From positions 1 through 35,923 of the forward strand of contig JAEZIF010000055.1 of the NCBI GenBank assembly GCA_023416135.1: a stretch of 35,923 bases of DNA, written 5' to 3'. This document shows positions 16,028 to 26,380 of the stretch, piece after piece (within the stretch, counting starts at the first letter, position 1; each line of letters starts with the position of its first letter). Below the pieces are notes generated by a model. It ran no database searches. It saw only the letters and a list, made by a program, of their open reading frames with translations, and was not told the DNA's origin. Both the position numbers and the translations under genes were made by a program. The stretch is from Pseudomonadota bacterium (GTDB lineage: Bacteria; Pseudomonadota; Alphaproteobacteria; Reyranellales; Reyranellaceae).

Positions 16028-16843
16028 ATGTGGATTGGTTCTCCTCTGCGAGGCGCCTTCCGGCTGCTGACCTACCTTCTGGTGACGCTTGTCCTGGTGC
16101 CGCTTTATCTCGTGGCAATGGCTCTGCGCATCCAGCCGGTCATCCGCTGGATGCCGGTCGCCTATCATCGTCTCGTCCGCATCATCCTCGGCATCAAGGT
16201 GCGCGTGCACGGACAGCGCTCGGACGTGATCCCGACGCTCTACGTCTGTAATCACGTCTCGTACCTCGACATCGTGGTTCTGGGCGGACTGGTCCCGTGC
16301 AGCTTCGTCGCCAAGGCCGAGGTCGCGACGTGGCCGTTCTTTTCGACGCTTGCCAAGGCGCAGCGCACCATCTTCATCGAACGCAGCAGCGGCAAGACCA
16401 GCCGAAGCCGCGACGAGATGATGAGCCGGCTCAACACCGGCGACAATCTCGTGCTGTTTCCCGAAGGCACTTCGAGCGACGGCCAGCGCGTTCTTCCCTT
16501 CCGCAGCGCGCTGTTCGGCGTGGCGCAGTTGCGCCGTGACGAGAAGCCCATCGCGGTGCAGTCGGTGGCGGTCGCCTATACGCGCCTCGACGGCATTCCG
16601 CTCGGCCGCTACTGGCGCCCGCTGTTCGCCTGGTTCGGCGATCTCGATCTGGTGCCCCATCTTTGGCAGATGGTGTGTCTCGGCGAGACCGAGGCCGTCG
16701 TCACGTTCTTCCCGCCGGTCGACATCGACCAGCTCGGCGACCGCAAGAAGCTCTGCGAGTACTGCTTCAAGCAGGTTTCGTCGGCCGTCCAGGCGGCCAA
16801 CTCCGGCCGCCACGAGCTCCTGCCGCCGGAGAAGGCGGCGTAG
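16028..16843 (+). CDS. PlsC/OlsA-type 1-acylglycerol-3-phosphate (lyso-lipid) acyltransferase
   Basis: A 271-residue membrane-associated acyltransferase that adds an acyl chain to lysophosphatidic acid or lyso-ornithine lipid. A hydrophobic N-terminus (about residues 13-32) precedes the catalytic NHxxxxD box, N75-H76 to D81 (NHVSYLD). The acceptor-binding FPEGTSSDG is at 144-152. It follows the OlsB-like gene closely, so it may serve as OlsA for ornithine lipid, as PlsC for phospholipid, or both. The 97 bases before miaB contain no clear terminator. Confidence 0.9.
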   Translation: MWIGSPLRGAFRLLTYLLVTLVLVPLYLVAMALRIQPVIRWMPVAYHRLVRIILGIKVRVHGQRSDVIPTLYVCNHVSYLDIVVLGGLVPCSFVAKAEVATWPFFSTLAKAQRTIFIERSSGKTSRSRDEMMSRLNTGDNLVLFPEGTSSDGQRVLPFRSALFGVAQLRRDEKPIAVQSVAVAYTRLDGIPLGRYWRPLFAWFGDLDLVPHLWQMVCLGETEAVVTFFPPVDIDQLGDRKKLCEYCFKQVSSAVQAANSGRHELLPPEKAA

Positions 16844-16940
16844 GGCCGCATAGGTCGAACAGCGTGTTTCGACCGGTTCCGGGGAGTCGACCACGGCCCG
16901 CCGCGATGATAGAACCCGGCCGTTTCTGCAGTGGAGGCAG

Positions 16941-18361
16941 ATGACGGACGTCCGTACCGACGGGCAGCGCAAGCGCGTGTTCATCCGCACCTACGGGTGC
17001 CAGATGAACGTCTACGATTCGGACCGCATGGCCGACGTCCTGCGGCCGCTCGGCTATGCCATGACCGATACGCCCGAGCAGGCCGATCTGGTCGTGCTGA
17101 ATACGTGCCACATCCGCGAGCATGCTTCGGAGAAGGTCTATTCCGAGCTCGGACGTCTGCGCGACGCCAAGCACGAGCGCCGCGCCGAGGGCCGTGATCT
17201 CACCATCGCGGTCGCCGGCTGCGTCGCCCAGGCCGAGGGCGAGGAGATCGTGCGGCGCCAGCCCGCCGTCGACATCGTCGTCGGCCCGCAGGCCTATCAC
17301 CGCCTGCCCGAGCTCCTGGCCGAGGCCGAGCGCAAGGCGGCCGTCCGCCGCGCCGGCAGGCGCCTGCCGGGTGCGGGTGTGCTCGATACCGACTTTCCGG
17401 CCGAGAGCAAGTTCGACCATCTGCCATCGCCCCAGGGTGTGCGCGCCGGCTCGGCCTTCCTGTCGATCCAGGAAGGCTGCGACAAGTTCTGCACCTTCTG
17501 CGTTGTGCCCTATACGCGCGGCGCCGAATACTCGCGACCGGTGTCGGCGGTGCTCGCCGAGGCGCGGCAGCTCGTGGCCGCCGGCGCGATCGAGATCACG
17601 CTGCTCGGCCAGAACGTCAACGCCTACCATGGCGAGGCGGCCCCCGGCTCCAATGGCGGGTCGACCTGGTCGCTGGCGCGGCTGATCCATGCCCTGGCCG
17701 AGATCGATGGCGTCGCGCGCATCCGTTACACGACCTCCCATCCGCGCGACATGGACGACGATCTGATCGCAGCCCACGGCGCGGTGCCGCAGCTCATGCC
17801 CTACCTGCACCTGCCGGTGCAGTCGGGCTCCGACCGCATCCTCGAGGCGATGAACCGTCGGCACGGCCGTGATCTCTTCCTCGGGCTCGTCGATCGTCTG
17901 CGTCATGCACGCGCCGATCTCGCGCTCTCCTCCGATTTCATCGTCGGCTTCCCGGGCGAAAGCGATGCCGATTTCGACGACACGATGCGGCTCGTCGACC
18001 GGGTAGGCTTCGCCTCGGCTTTCTCCTTCAAGTACAGCCGCCGTCCGGGAACGCCGGGCTCGGCGATGCTCGATCAGGTGCCCGAGACGGTGAAGTCCGC
18101 CCGGCTTGCCGCACTTCAGGCGCTGCTCGGCCAGCAGGCTCGCGGCTTCAACATTTCCAAGGTCGGCGGGATCGTGCCGGTGCTGTTCGCCGAAAGCGGT
18201 CGAAAGCCCGGCCAGATCGTCGGCAAGACGCCGTGGCTGCAGTCGGTCTATGCCGAGGGCAATGAACGGCTGATCGGCCGTATCGTCGATGCCCGCCTGA
18301 TCGAAGGTCATGCCAACAGCCTGGCCGGCGAGATCGTCACCCCGTCCTACGAGGCCGCCGC

Positions 18362-18365
<4 letters not shown>
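16941..18365 (+). CDS. miaB: tRNA-2-methylthio-N6-dimethylallyladenosine synthase
   Basis: A radical-SAM methylthiotransferase that adds the 2-methylthio group to i6A37 of tRNAs. The 474-residue protein has the three domains of the family. The UPF0004 domain has cluster ligands C20 (TYGCQMN), C56 and C94. The radical-SAM core has C180, C184 and C187 (GCDKFCTFC). A TRAM domain lies at the C-terminus (about 405-470). It overlaps the phoH start by GTGA, showing translational coupling into the phoH-ybeY run. The ATG at 16941 follows GTGGAGGCAG. All residues needed for activity are present. Confidence 0.96.
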
Positions 18366-19345
<980 letters not shown>

Positions 19346-19780
19346 TGTCGTCGTCCTCGATCCGGCATGGGCCAAGGCCCTGCCGGGCGTCGAGCGATTG
19401 GTGCGCAAGGCGGCGCGTGCCGCGACCAGCAACCGCAAACACTCGCTCACCATCGCGCTTGCCGATGATCGGCGGGTCCGCGCACTGAACGCGCGCGACC
19501 GAAAGAAGGACAAGCCGACCAACGTGCTGTCCTATCCATCGGGCGAGCGCGACTTCCTGGGCGATGTCGTGCTGGCACGCCAGACCGTCTGGCGAGAGGC
19601 CAAGTCGCAAGGCAAGACGGCTGCCGATCATCTCGCCCATCTCGTCGTGCATGGCACGCTTCATCTGATCGGCTACGATCACGAGACGAGCGAGGCCGAT
19701 GCCGAGCACATGGAAGCGCTGGAGCGGCGGATCCTCGCCAGGCTGGGAATCGCAGATCCATACTGAGGGAAGGAAACGAC

Positions 19781-20716
19781 ATGCGGGTGGGATTCATCGG
19801 CCTGGGCACGATGGGATCGGGCATCTCGGCAAACATGCGCAAGGCCGGCCACGAGATGGTGGTGCACGATGCGCGGCGTCAGGCTGCCGAAAAGATCTGC
19901 GCCGCCGGGGCCGAATGGGCCGATTCGCCCAAGGCGGTCGCCGAGGCCACCGAGGTGGTCTTCACCTCGCTGCCGGGGCCGAAGGAGTTCGAAGCGGTCG
20001 TGAAGGGCGACAAGGGTTTGCTCGCGGGCATGTCGCGCGGCCAGCCCCTGTTCGATCTCACGACCAATTCGCCGACCGTCATTCGCGGCCTCGAGCCTTT
20101 GTTCGCGGAGCGCGGCGCGGTGCTGCTCGACAGTCCCGTGAGCGGAGGTCCGGCGGGCGCCCAATCAGGCAAGATGGCGATCTGGGTCGGCGGTGACGAG
20201 CAGGTCTTCCAGCGTTACCGGCCGGTTCTCGACGCGGCGGGCGACCAGGTCTCCTATATCGGGCCGATCGGCTCGGCGTCGGTCGCCAAGCTGGTGCACA
20301 ATCTCAGCGGCTACATGATCCAGACGGCGCTGGCCGAGGCCTTCACCATGGGCGTGAAGGCCGGAGTCGATCCGCTGACCCTGTGGAAGGCCGTACGCAA
20401 CGGCGTCACCGGCCGGCGGCGCACGTTCGACGGGCTCGCCGACCACTTCCTGCCCGACGTCTACGATCCGCCGCGATTTGCGCTGAAGCTCGCGCACAAG
20501 GACGTGTCGCTCGCGACGCAGGTCGGCAAGGAGCACGGCGTGCCGATGCGGCTGGCCAACTTGACACTCGAGGAGATGACCGAGGCGCTGGCGCGTGGTT
20601 GGGAGGGGCGCGATTCGCGTTCCTCGATGATTCTTCAGAAGGAACGTTCAGGTCTTACGATCAAGTGCGATCCTGCCGACATCGCCGCCATCCTGCGCGA
20701 CAAGAGCAACGCATAG
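19781..20716 (+). CDS. NAD(P)-dependent 3-hydroxyisobutyrate-dehydrogenase family oxidoreductase
   Basis: A 311-residue beta-hydroxyacid dehydrogenase. The Rossmann start is VGFIGLGTMGSGIS (residues 3-16). The substrate-binding box is DSPVSGGPAGAQSG (117-130). The catalytic Lys170 is in GSASVAKLVHN. This family includes 3-hydroxyisobutyrate, tartronate-semialdehyde and glyoxylate/succinic-semialdehyde reductases, and the sequence does not decide among them. It starts 15 bases after ybeY with a good AGGGAAGG site, so it is read as part of the housekeeping operon although its function is metabolic. Confidence 0.9.
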   Translation: MRVGFIGLGTMGSGISANMRKAGHEMVVHDARRQAAEKICAAGAEWADSPKAVAEATEVVFTSLPGPKEFEAVVKGDKGLLAGMSRGQPLFDLTTNSPTVIRGLEPLFAERGAVLLDSPVSGGPAGAQSGKMAIWVGGDEQVFQRYRPVLDAAGDQVSYIGPIGSASVAKLVHNLSGYMIQTALAEAFTMGVKAGVDPLTLWKAVRNGVTGRRRTFDGLADHFLPDVYDPPRFALKLAHKDVSLATQVGKEHGVPMRLANLTLEEMTEALARGWEGRDSRSSMILQKERSGLTIKCDPADIAAILRDKSNA

Positions 20717-20733
20717 CCGGCGGCCGAACGAGA

Positions 20734-21573
20734 CTAAAGCATCTCCAGCGCCTGCTTGCCCTTGGGCGGCGGGAAGGCAAGGTCGAGGTCGGCGGCGACC
20801 TCAGGCGTGAGCCTGACCTCGAGCGCGCCGAGATTCTCCTTCACGCGGTCGCGGCTGGAGGATTTGGGGATCGTGACGACGCCCGGCTGGGCCATCACCC
20901 AGGCGAGTGCCAGTTGCGCCGGTGTGCAGCCGATCCCGTCGGCAAGCTTCTTCAGCGCGGGCTTGGTCAGCAGACGGCCCTGGTCGAGCGGCGAATAGGC
21001 CATCAGGGGAATCGATTTCCTGCGCATCAGTGGCAGCAGGTCGAACTCCGGCCCGCGCCGCGACAGGCAGTACAGCACCTGGTTGGAACCGGTCAGTCCC
21101 TTGTCGAGGCGGGCAGCATCTTCCATGTCGCCGCGATCGAAGTTGCTGACGCCGAAGTCGGCGATCTTCCCCGCCTCGCGCAGGTGATGGAACGCCTCGA
21201 ATGTCTCCTCGAGCCGCGCTCCGCCGCGCCAGTGCAGCAGGTAGAGATCAATGCGTTCAATGCCCATGCGCTTCAGGCTTCGTTCGCAGGCTGCGACGGT
21301 GCCAGCGCGCGTCGCATTGTGGGGATAGACCTTGCTCACGATGTACGGGCGCTTGGCCCGGCCCTTGATCGCTTCGCCCACGATCTCCTCGGCGACGCCC
21401 TCGCCATACATCTCGGCCGTGTCGATCATGGGATAGCCGAGCTCCAGCCCGTATTTCAGCGCATCGAGCTCGTCCGGCCGCCGCCGGCCGCTTTCGCCCA
21501 TGCGCCAGGTTCCGAGGCCGAGAACCGGCATTTCCGCACCGGAAGGAAGCTTGCAGGAACGCATAAAGAACAT
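20734..21573 (-). CDS. Aldo/keto reductase
   Basis: A 279-residue NADPH-dependent aldo/keto reductase (TIM barrel). The active-site tetrad is legible: Asp and Tyr in MIDTAEMYGEG, Lys in IVSKVYP, and His in LLHWRGG. The C-terminal cofactor loop, VTIPKSSSRDRVKENLGA, is also typical. The N-terminus is ambiguous. ATGs at 21573 and 21564 and a TTG at 21585 are all in frame, and 21573 is my choice. It is on the minus strand, divergent from corC with about 40 bases between them, and convergent with the dehydrogenase gene. The physiological aldehyde is unknown. Confidence 0.92.
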   Translation of the reverse strand: MFFMRSCKLPSGAEMPVLGLGTWRMGESGRRRPDELDALKYGLELGYPMIDTAEMYGEGVAEEIVGEAIKGRAKRPYIVSKVYPHNATRAGTVAACERSLKRMGIERIDLYLLHWRGGARLEETFEAFHHLREAGKIADFGVSNFDRGDMEDAARLDKGLTGSNQVLYCLSRRGPEFDLLPLMRRKSIPLMAYSPLDQGRLLTKPALKKLADGIGCTPAQLALAWVMAQPGVVTIPKSSSRDRVKENLGALEVRLTPEVAADLDLAFPPPKGKQALEML

Positions 21574-21614
21574 CCGTCGTTGCAACGCCGCAGCGATAGC
21601 CTATCTTAACCGCC

Positions 21615-22574
21615 ATGCCGGACTCCACAGCGCACAGTACGCGACCGGGCAATGGCCCGGATTCGGTGAGTGAGCCCTCCGCAACCCAAACGCCTGCGCC
21701 GGCGACCGTTCCCGAGGTGCCTTCCAGTGGCGGCCTGCTGCGCGCCATCCTGCGCAAGCTGAGGCGCCGCGAGAAGAACGAGGCGGTGCGTGAGGCTATC
21801 GAGGAGCTCATCGAGGAGGCGCCCGAGAGCGACACGCCGATCAGCGAGGACCAGCGGGTCCTCCTCGCCAACATCCTGAAGCTGCGCGACAAGACGGTGG
21901 CCGACGTCATGGTGCCGCGCGTCGACATCGTCGGCATCGCCGCCGACATGCCGCTCGACGAGGTCGTGCGCCTGATCCAGACCGAGGCGCATTCGCGCTA
22001 TCCGATCTATCGCGAATCGCTCGACGACGTGATCGGCATGATCCACATCAAGGACGTGCTTGCCTACTGGGGCACCGCCAAGAAGTTCAATCTGCGCGAC
22101 ATCTTGCGCCGCGTCGTGTTCGTGGCGCCGACCCTGCCGGTGCTCGACATGCTGCTCGACATGCGCCGCTCGCGGACTCACATGGCTCTGGTGGTCGACG
22201 AGTTCGGCGGCACCGACGGGCTCCTCACCATCGAGGATCTGGTCGAGGAAATCGTGGGCGAGATCGAGGACGAGCACGACGTCGCCGAGACCCCGACCGT
22301 CGCGCGCCGCGTCGACGGGACGATCGACGTCAACGGCCGCACGCCGGTCGAGCTGCTGGAGCAGGAAATCGGCAATGTGCTTTCGGAGGACGAGAGGCGC
22401 GAGATCGACACGGTGGGCGGGCTGATCTTCTCGCTGCTCGGCCGCATCCCCGAGCGCGGCGAGGTCGTGCGTCATCCATCGGGCGTCGAGTTCGAAGTTC
22501 TCGACGTCGACCCGAGGCGCATCAGGCGCCTGCGTGTGCGGCCGCCGACGACCTCGGCGACGGCCGTCGCCTGA
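21615..22574 (+). CDS. corC: CorC/HlyC family CBS-domain protein (TlyC-type hemolysin family)
   Basis: A 319-residue cytoplasmic protein with a proline- and threonine-rich N-terminus. It has two CBS domains (about residues 85-215; starts at VADVMVPRVDIVGI and FVAPTLPVLDMLLDM) and a C-terminal CorC_HlyC transporter-associated domain (about 230-310). In E. coli the homologue is linked to magnesium/cobalt efflux; the hemolysin name is historical. Unlike the larger paralogues it has no DUF21 membrane domain. It directly precedes lnt (13 bases), the conserved pairing. Confidence 0.92.
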   Translation: MPDSTAHSTRPGNGPDSVSEPSATQTPAPATVPEVPSSGGLLRAILRKLRRREKNEAVREAIEELIEEAPESDTPISEDQRVLLANILKLRDKTVADVMVPRVDIVGIAADMPLDEVVRLIQTEAHSRYPIYRESLDDVIGMIHIKDVLAYWGTAKKFNLRDILRRVVFVAPTLPVLDMLLDMRRSRTHMALVVDEFGGTDGLLTIEDLVEEIVGEIEDEHDVAETPTVARRVDGTIDVNGRTPVELLEQEIGNVLSEDERREIDTVGGLIFSLLGRIPERGEVVRHPSGVEFEVLDVDPRRIRRLRVRPPTTSATAVA

Positions 22575-22587
22575 TCGCCACATCATC

Positions 22588-24090
22588 GTGAGCAAGTTTC
22601 AAGGATGGCGCGCCCTGGGCGCGGCGTTGGTCGCGGGAGCGTTGGCGGCGCTGGCCATGCCGCCGCTCCACTGGCTGCCGCTCGCGATCGTGGGCATCGT
22701 TGCCTACGTCTGGCTGTGGCAGGCGGCGCCGACGCCGCGTAGCGCCTTCTGGCGCGGCTTGGCCTGGGGCACGGGGCACTTCGCCGTCGGCTCCTACTGG
22801 ATCCTCGAAGCCTTCTACGTTCCACCGGCCGACTTCGCGCTGCTGGGGCCGCCGATCGTCGCGGGCTTAGCGGTCGTGCTGGGGTTCTTTCCGGGCCTCG
22901 CCGCCTGGGTCGCGCGCCGCGTCGTCGATCGCTGGCCCGACCTCGGTGGTCGCTACAGTCGCTTGGTTGTGCTGGCGATCGCCTGGACGGTTGCGGAGTG
23001 GCTGCGCGGACACGTCTTCACCGGCTATCCCTGGAACCCGCTGGCACATGTGTGGGGCTTTGCCACTCCTTTGCTGCAGGGTGCGTCGCTGTTCGGTGTC
23101 TATGGCCTTGGCATGTTGACGTTCCTCGTGCTCGCGGCGCCGACGGCGGGCTGGCGGGCATCGATTGCGGCGCTTGTCGCCGTAGGCCTTGCCGGCTGGG
23201 GCGGCCAGTCGGCGATGGCCGCCATCGAAAATGGCAACGGGCCCTGGATCCGCATCGTGCAGCCCAACGTGCCGCAGTCGCAGAAATGGCGCCCGGAAAC
23301 CCGCGCCAGCCAGATCGCCAAGCTGGTCGAGATGAGCCGTGCTCCCGGCTTCGATCGCATGGCGGCGGTGGTCTGGCCCGAGACGGCGCCGCCTCAGATC
23401 ATCGAGCCCGGATCGGCAGCGCTGTCGATGATGGCCCAGGCGGTGCCGCCGGGCGGCCTGCTGTTGACCGGCGCGGCACGCGGCACCCCGAGGCCCGAGG
23501 ACGGCGTATGGAATTCCCTGCTGGTGATCGATGGCGCGGGCACCATCGCCGCCCACTACGACAAGGTCCACCTCGTGCCGCTCGGCGAATACATCCCCTT
23601 TCACAAGCAACTGGCGCCGGTCTCGGGCATGATCGGCCGCGGCTCGTTCGAGGTGGGCGAGGGAAGAGTGACGCTGGTGCCATCGAATGGCCTGCCGTCC
23701 TTCTCGCCGGTGATCTGCTACGAAGTGATCTTCCCCGCCGCCGTGACGGGGCCCGGCGAGCGGCCGCAATGGCTGCTCAACATCACCAACGATGCCTGGT
23801 TCGGCCTGTCGAGCGGACCGTACCAACACTTGACCAGTGCGCGGTTGCGCACCATCGAGGAGGGCCTGCCCATGATCCGCGCGGCCAACACCGGCGTATC
23901 GGCGGTGATCGATGCTTACGGCCGCGTTCTGGCGTCCCTCGGGATGCAGCAGGAGGGCATTATCGACCACCGCCTTCCCGCATCGCGTGTGGCCACGCCC
24001 TACGCTCGCTGGGGCGATTGGACGCTGCTGGTCATGATTGCATTTCTTGTTGCGACGTTAATCGGTACGAGATTGTGGAAGAGCCGGTAA
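22588..24090 (+). CDS. lnt: Apolipoprotein N-acyltransferase
   Basis: Adds the third acyl chain to the N-terminal cysteine of lipoproteins in the inner membrane. The 500-residue protein has about six N-terminal membrane segments, then a nitrilase-type domain with the catalytic triad E265 (VVWPETAPP), K326 (HYDKVHLVPLGEY) and C378 (PVICYEVIFP). A C-terminal hydrophobic anchor follows. I chose the GTG at 22588 (SKFQGWRALGAAL), 13 bases after corC. The longer frame from 22534 would overlap corC with an arginine-rich stretch unlike the family. Confidence 0.95.
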   Translation: MSKFQGWRALGAALVAGALAALAMPPLHWLPLAIVGIVAYVWLWQAAPTPRSAFWRGLAWGTGHFAVGSYWILEAFYVPPADFALLGPPIVAGLAVVLGFFPGLAAWVARRVVDRWPDLGGRYSRLVVLAIAWTVAEWLRGHVFTGYPWNPLAHVWGFATPLLQGASLFGVYGLGMLTFLVLAAPTAGWRASIAALVAVGLAGWGGQSAMAAIENGNGPWIRIVQPNVPQSQKWRPETRASQIAKLVEMSRAPGFDRMAAVVWPETAPPQIIEPGSAALSMMAQAVPPGGLLLTGAARGTPRPEDGVWNSLLVIDGAGTIAAHYDKVHLVPLGEYIPFHKQLAPVSGMIGRGSFEVGEGRVTLVPSNGLPSFSPVICYEVIFPAAVTGPGERPQWLLNITNDAWFGLSSGPYQHLTSARLRTIEEGLPMIRAANTGVSAVIDAYGRVLASLGMQQEGIIDHRLPASRVATPYARWGDWTLLVMIAFLVATLIGTRLWKSR

Positions 24091-24329
24091 GTCCAATGAA
24101 TCATTCGGCATTAGGAAAGCTAAGGATCAGCTTGCATTATCCCGGAGAGGGGCTAATGTAATATGCAGCCCTGACGTGTAGATATGCATTTTTGCACAGA
24201 TGAGCTTGCCGACCGGCTGCACTTTGAAAGTGTTTGCCACCCTATTTGCACAACTGCGTTATAGGCTTGGCGCGCTATAGGCTTGGCGCGTGATAGGCTT
24301 AGAGAGACGAGCGAGAGGAATAACGAGCT
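24091..24329. promoter_or_regulatory. Promoter region of the XRE regulator: shared 17-base motif and TGCA cluster
   Basis: This 239-base gap has no coding potential but is rich in short signals. AGATATGCATTTTTGCA at 24180-24196 is one of three copies of a motif that recurs at 31113 and 31579. Around it the tetramer TGCA occurs six times within 24133-24250 (24133, 24164, 24185, 24193, 24218, 24247). Near the 3' end a 16-base tandem unit follows (24261-24300). The layout suggests a multi-site operator, plausibly autoregulatory for the XRE protein encoded just downstream (inference). Confidence 0.55.
24261..24300 (+). repeat. Tandem 16-base direct repeats upstream of the XRE gene
   Basis: ATAGGCTTGGCGCG occurs at 24261-24274 and 24277-24290, and its first eight bases recur at 24293-24300, so the unit repeats with a period of 16 bases. 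This is about one and a half helical turns, so it does not put all sites on the same face of the helix. It ends 29 bases before the ATG and may be a recent tandem slip or a set of binding sites. Confidence 0.8.
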
Positions 24330-24785
24330 ATGGCAAGATCACATCCGGTAGACGTCCATGTCGGCGCGCGTATGCGCCAACGCCGCACGCTTCTCGGAAT
24401 GAGCCAGGAAAAGCTCGGAACGGCCGTAGGCCTCACCTTCCAGCAGATTCAGAAATACGAGCGTGGCTCCAACCGTATCGGATCGAGCCGCCTCTATGAA
24501 TTCGCCAAGGTGCTCGACGTACCGGTGTCATACTTCTTCGACGAGATGCCCTCCAATGCGCTTTCCGGTCGGCCGATGTCGGGTCGCGGCCGCAAGGGGT
24601 TCGGCGAGGCCGGCACGCCGTTCGAGCAGGAGAAAGACCCGCTGATCAAGCGCGAGACGCTGGAGTTGGTGCGTGCCTACTACAAGATTCGCGAGGGTCG
24701 TGTGCGCAAGCGCATCTTCGAGATGGTCAAGGCCGTTGGCGCGGCGAGCCATGCCGAAGTGCTGGGCGGTCGCAAGCGCGGTTGA
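24330..24785 (+). CDS. XRE-family HTH transcriptional regulator, PraR/PhrR-like
   Basis: A 151-residue cytoplasmic DNA-binding protein. Residues about 10-68 form a Cro/C1-type helix-turn-helix (VGARMRQRRTLLGMSQEKLG, then VGLTFQQIQKYERGSNRIG), closing with LDVPVSYFFDEM. The C-terminal third is a charged helical region (LIKRETLELVRAYYKIREGRVRKRIFEMVKAV). This domain order, and the position between lnt and metK, match the rhizobial PraR/PhrR-type regulators that control stress, surface and quorum-linked genes; the assignment rests on context and recall. Its own promoter region has a dense array of TGCA sites, which points to autoregulation. Confidence 0.85.
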   Translation: MARSHPVDVHVGARMRQRRTLLGMSQEKLGTAVGLTFQQIQKYERGSNRIGSSRLYEFAKVLDVPVSYFFDEMPSNALSGRPMSGRGRKGFGEAGTPFEQEKDPLIKRETLELVRAYYKIREGRVRKRIFEMVKAVGAASHAEVLGGRKRG

Positions 24786-24792
24786 GGCCTCA

Positions 24793-24844
24793 GGACCGGA
24801 TGATACAGAGGAGGCGAGGCAAGCCTGAGGCAAACTGCCGGTCC
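24793..24844 (+). terminator. Stem-loop after the XRE gene
   Basis: GGACCGG (24793-24799) pairs exactly with CCGGTCC (24838-24844). A competing pair, GCCTCA (24787-24792) with TGAGGC (24826-24831), can also form. The sequence then runs CTCTTGATTTCC, only weakly T-rich. It could end transcription of the XRE gene ahead of the metK leader, but it is not a strong intrinsic terminator. Confidence 0.4.
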
Positions 24845-24905
24845 CTCTTGATTTCCGTTTGTATCTGGAGTTTTTAGCCGGCGCGGCCCCGATGGGCGGC
24901 GCCGC

Positions 24906-24955
24906 CGCGGACGGATTTGGACGACTTGCCACCGCGACAATAAAGGCTAAGCCGG
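24906..24955 (+). ncRNA. Candidate SAM-II riboswitch aptamer upstream of metK
   Basis: P1 is CGCGG (24906-24910) with CCGCG (24932-24936). Its 21-base loop contains GATTTGG and, with the spacing known for SAM-II, TTGC. After P1 come ATAAA and GGCTAAG. The loop segment CTTGCC (24925-24930) pairs with GGC-AAG of GGCTAAG (24945-24951), leaving T24948 unpaired. That is the position of the SAM-contacting uridine in the known pseudoknot. The order GAUUU, UUGC, AUAAA, GCUAA matches the SAM-II class, which is largely alphaproteobacterial. The gene controlled makes SAM, the expected feedback. It lies 43 bases before the metK ribosome site. The consensus was compared from memory, without a covariance-model search. 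Confidence 0.72.
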
Positions 24956-25010
24956 ACGTTGGCGGCTCTTCCGCCCTGCCCGGAGTCCAGTGACCTGTGG
25001 GAGGGCTGTT
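24956..25010 (+). promoter_or_regulatory. metK leader: possible expression platform and ribosome site
   Basis: GGCGG (24961-24965) pairs with CCGCC (24971-24975). Overlapping its 3' arm, CCCT (24974-24977) could instead pair with AGGG of the ribosome site GGGAGGG (24999-25005). Two exclusive folds of this kind could let the upstream aptamer control translation. This is inference from base pairing only. The strong Shine-Dalgarno sequence lies five bases before the TTG start. Confidence 0.4.
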
Positions 25011-26297
<1,287 letters not shown>

Positions 26298-26359
26298 GAA
26301 TTTCTCCTAAACGTTTGATTTTCCGTAGATTTTTGATAGTGTCAGAGGGGCGGTAACAA

Positions 26360-26375
26360 GTCTGCTGGAGCAGAC
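26360..26375 (+). promoter_or_regulatory. Hairpin containing the ribosome site of the ABC exporter gene
   Basis: GTCTGCT (26360-26366) and AGCAGAC (26369-26375) are exact inverted complements around GG. The GGAG that would serve as ribosome site (26367-26370) forms the loop and start of the 3' arm. The ATG follows at 26381. Either translation is controlled by opening of this hairpin, or the AGAGGGG at 26344-26350 belongs to a different element. The 83-base gap is also AT-rich around 26300-26340. Confidence 0.4.
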
Positions 26376-26380
26376 GGCAA

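Noticed and set aside
24906..25005. SAM/SAH riboswitch class before metK
   Set aside because: That class has a compact hairpin directly joined to the ribosome site; here the aptamer elements match SAM-II and the ribosome site is 43 bases away.
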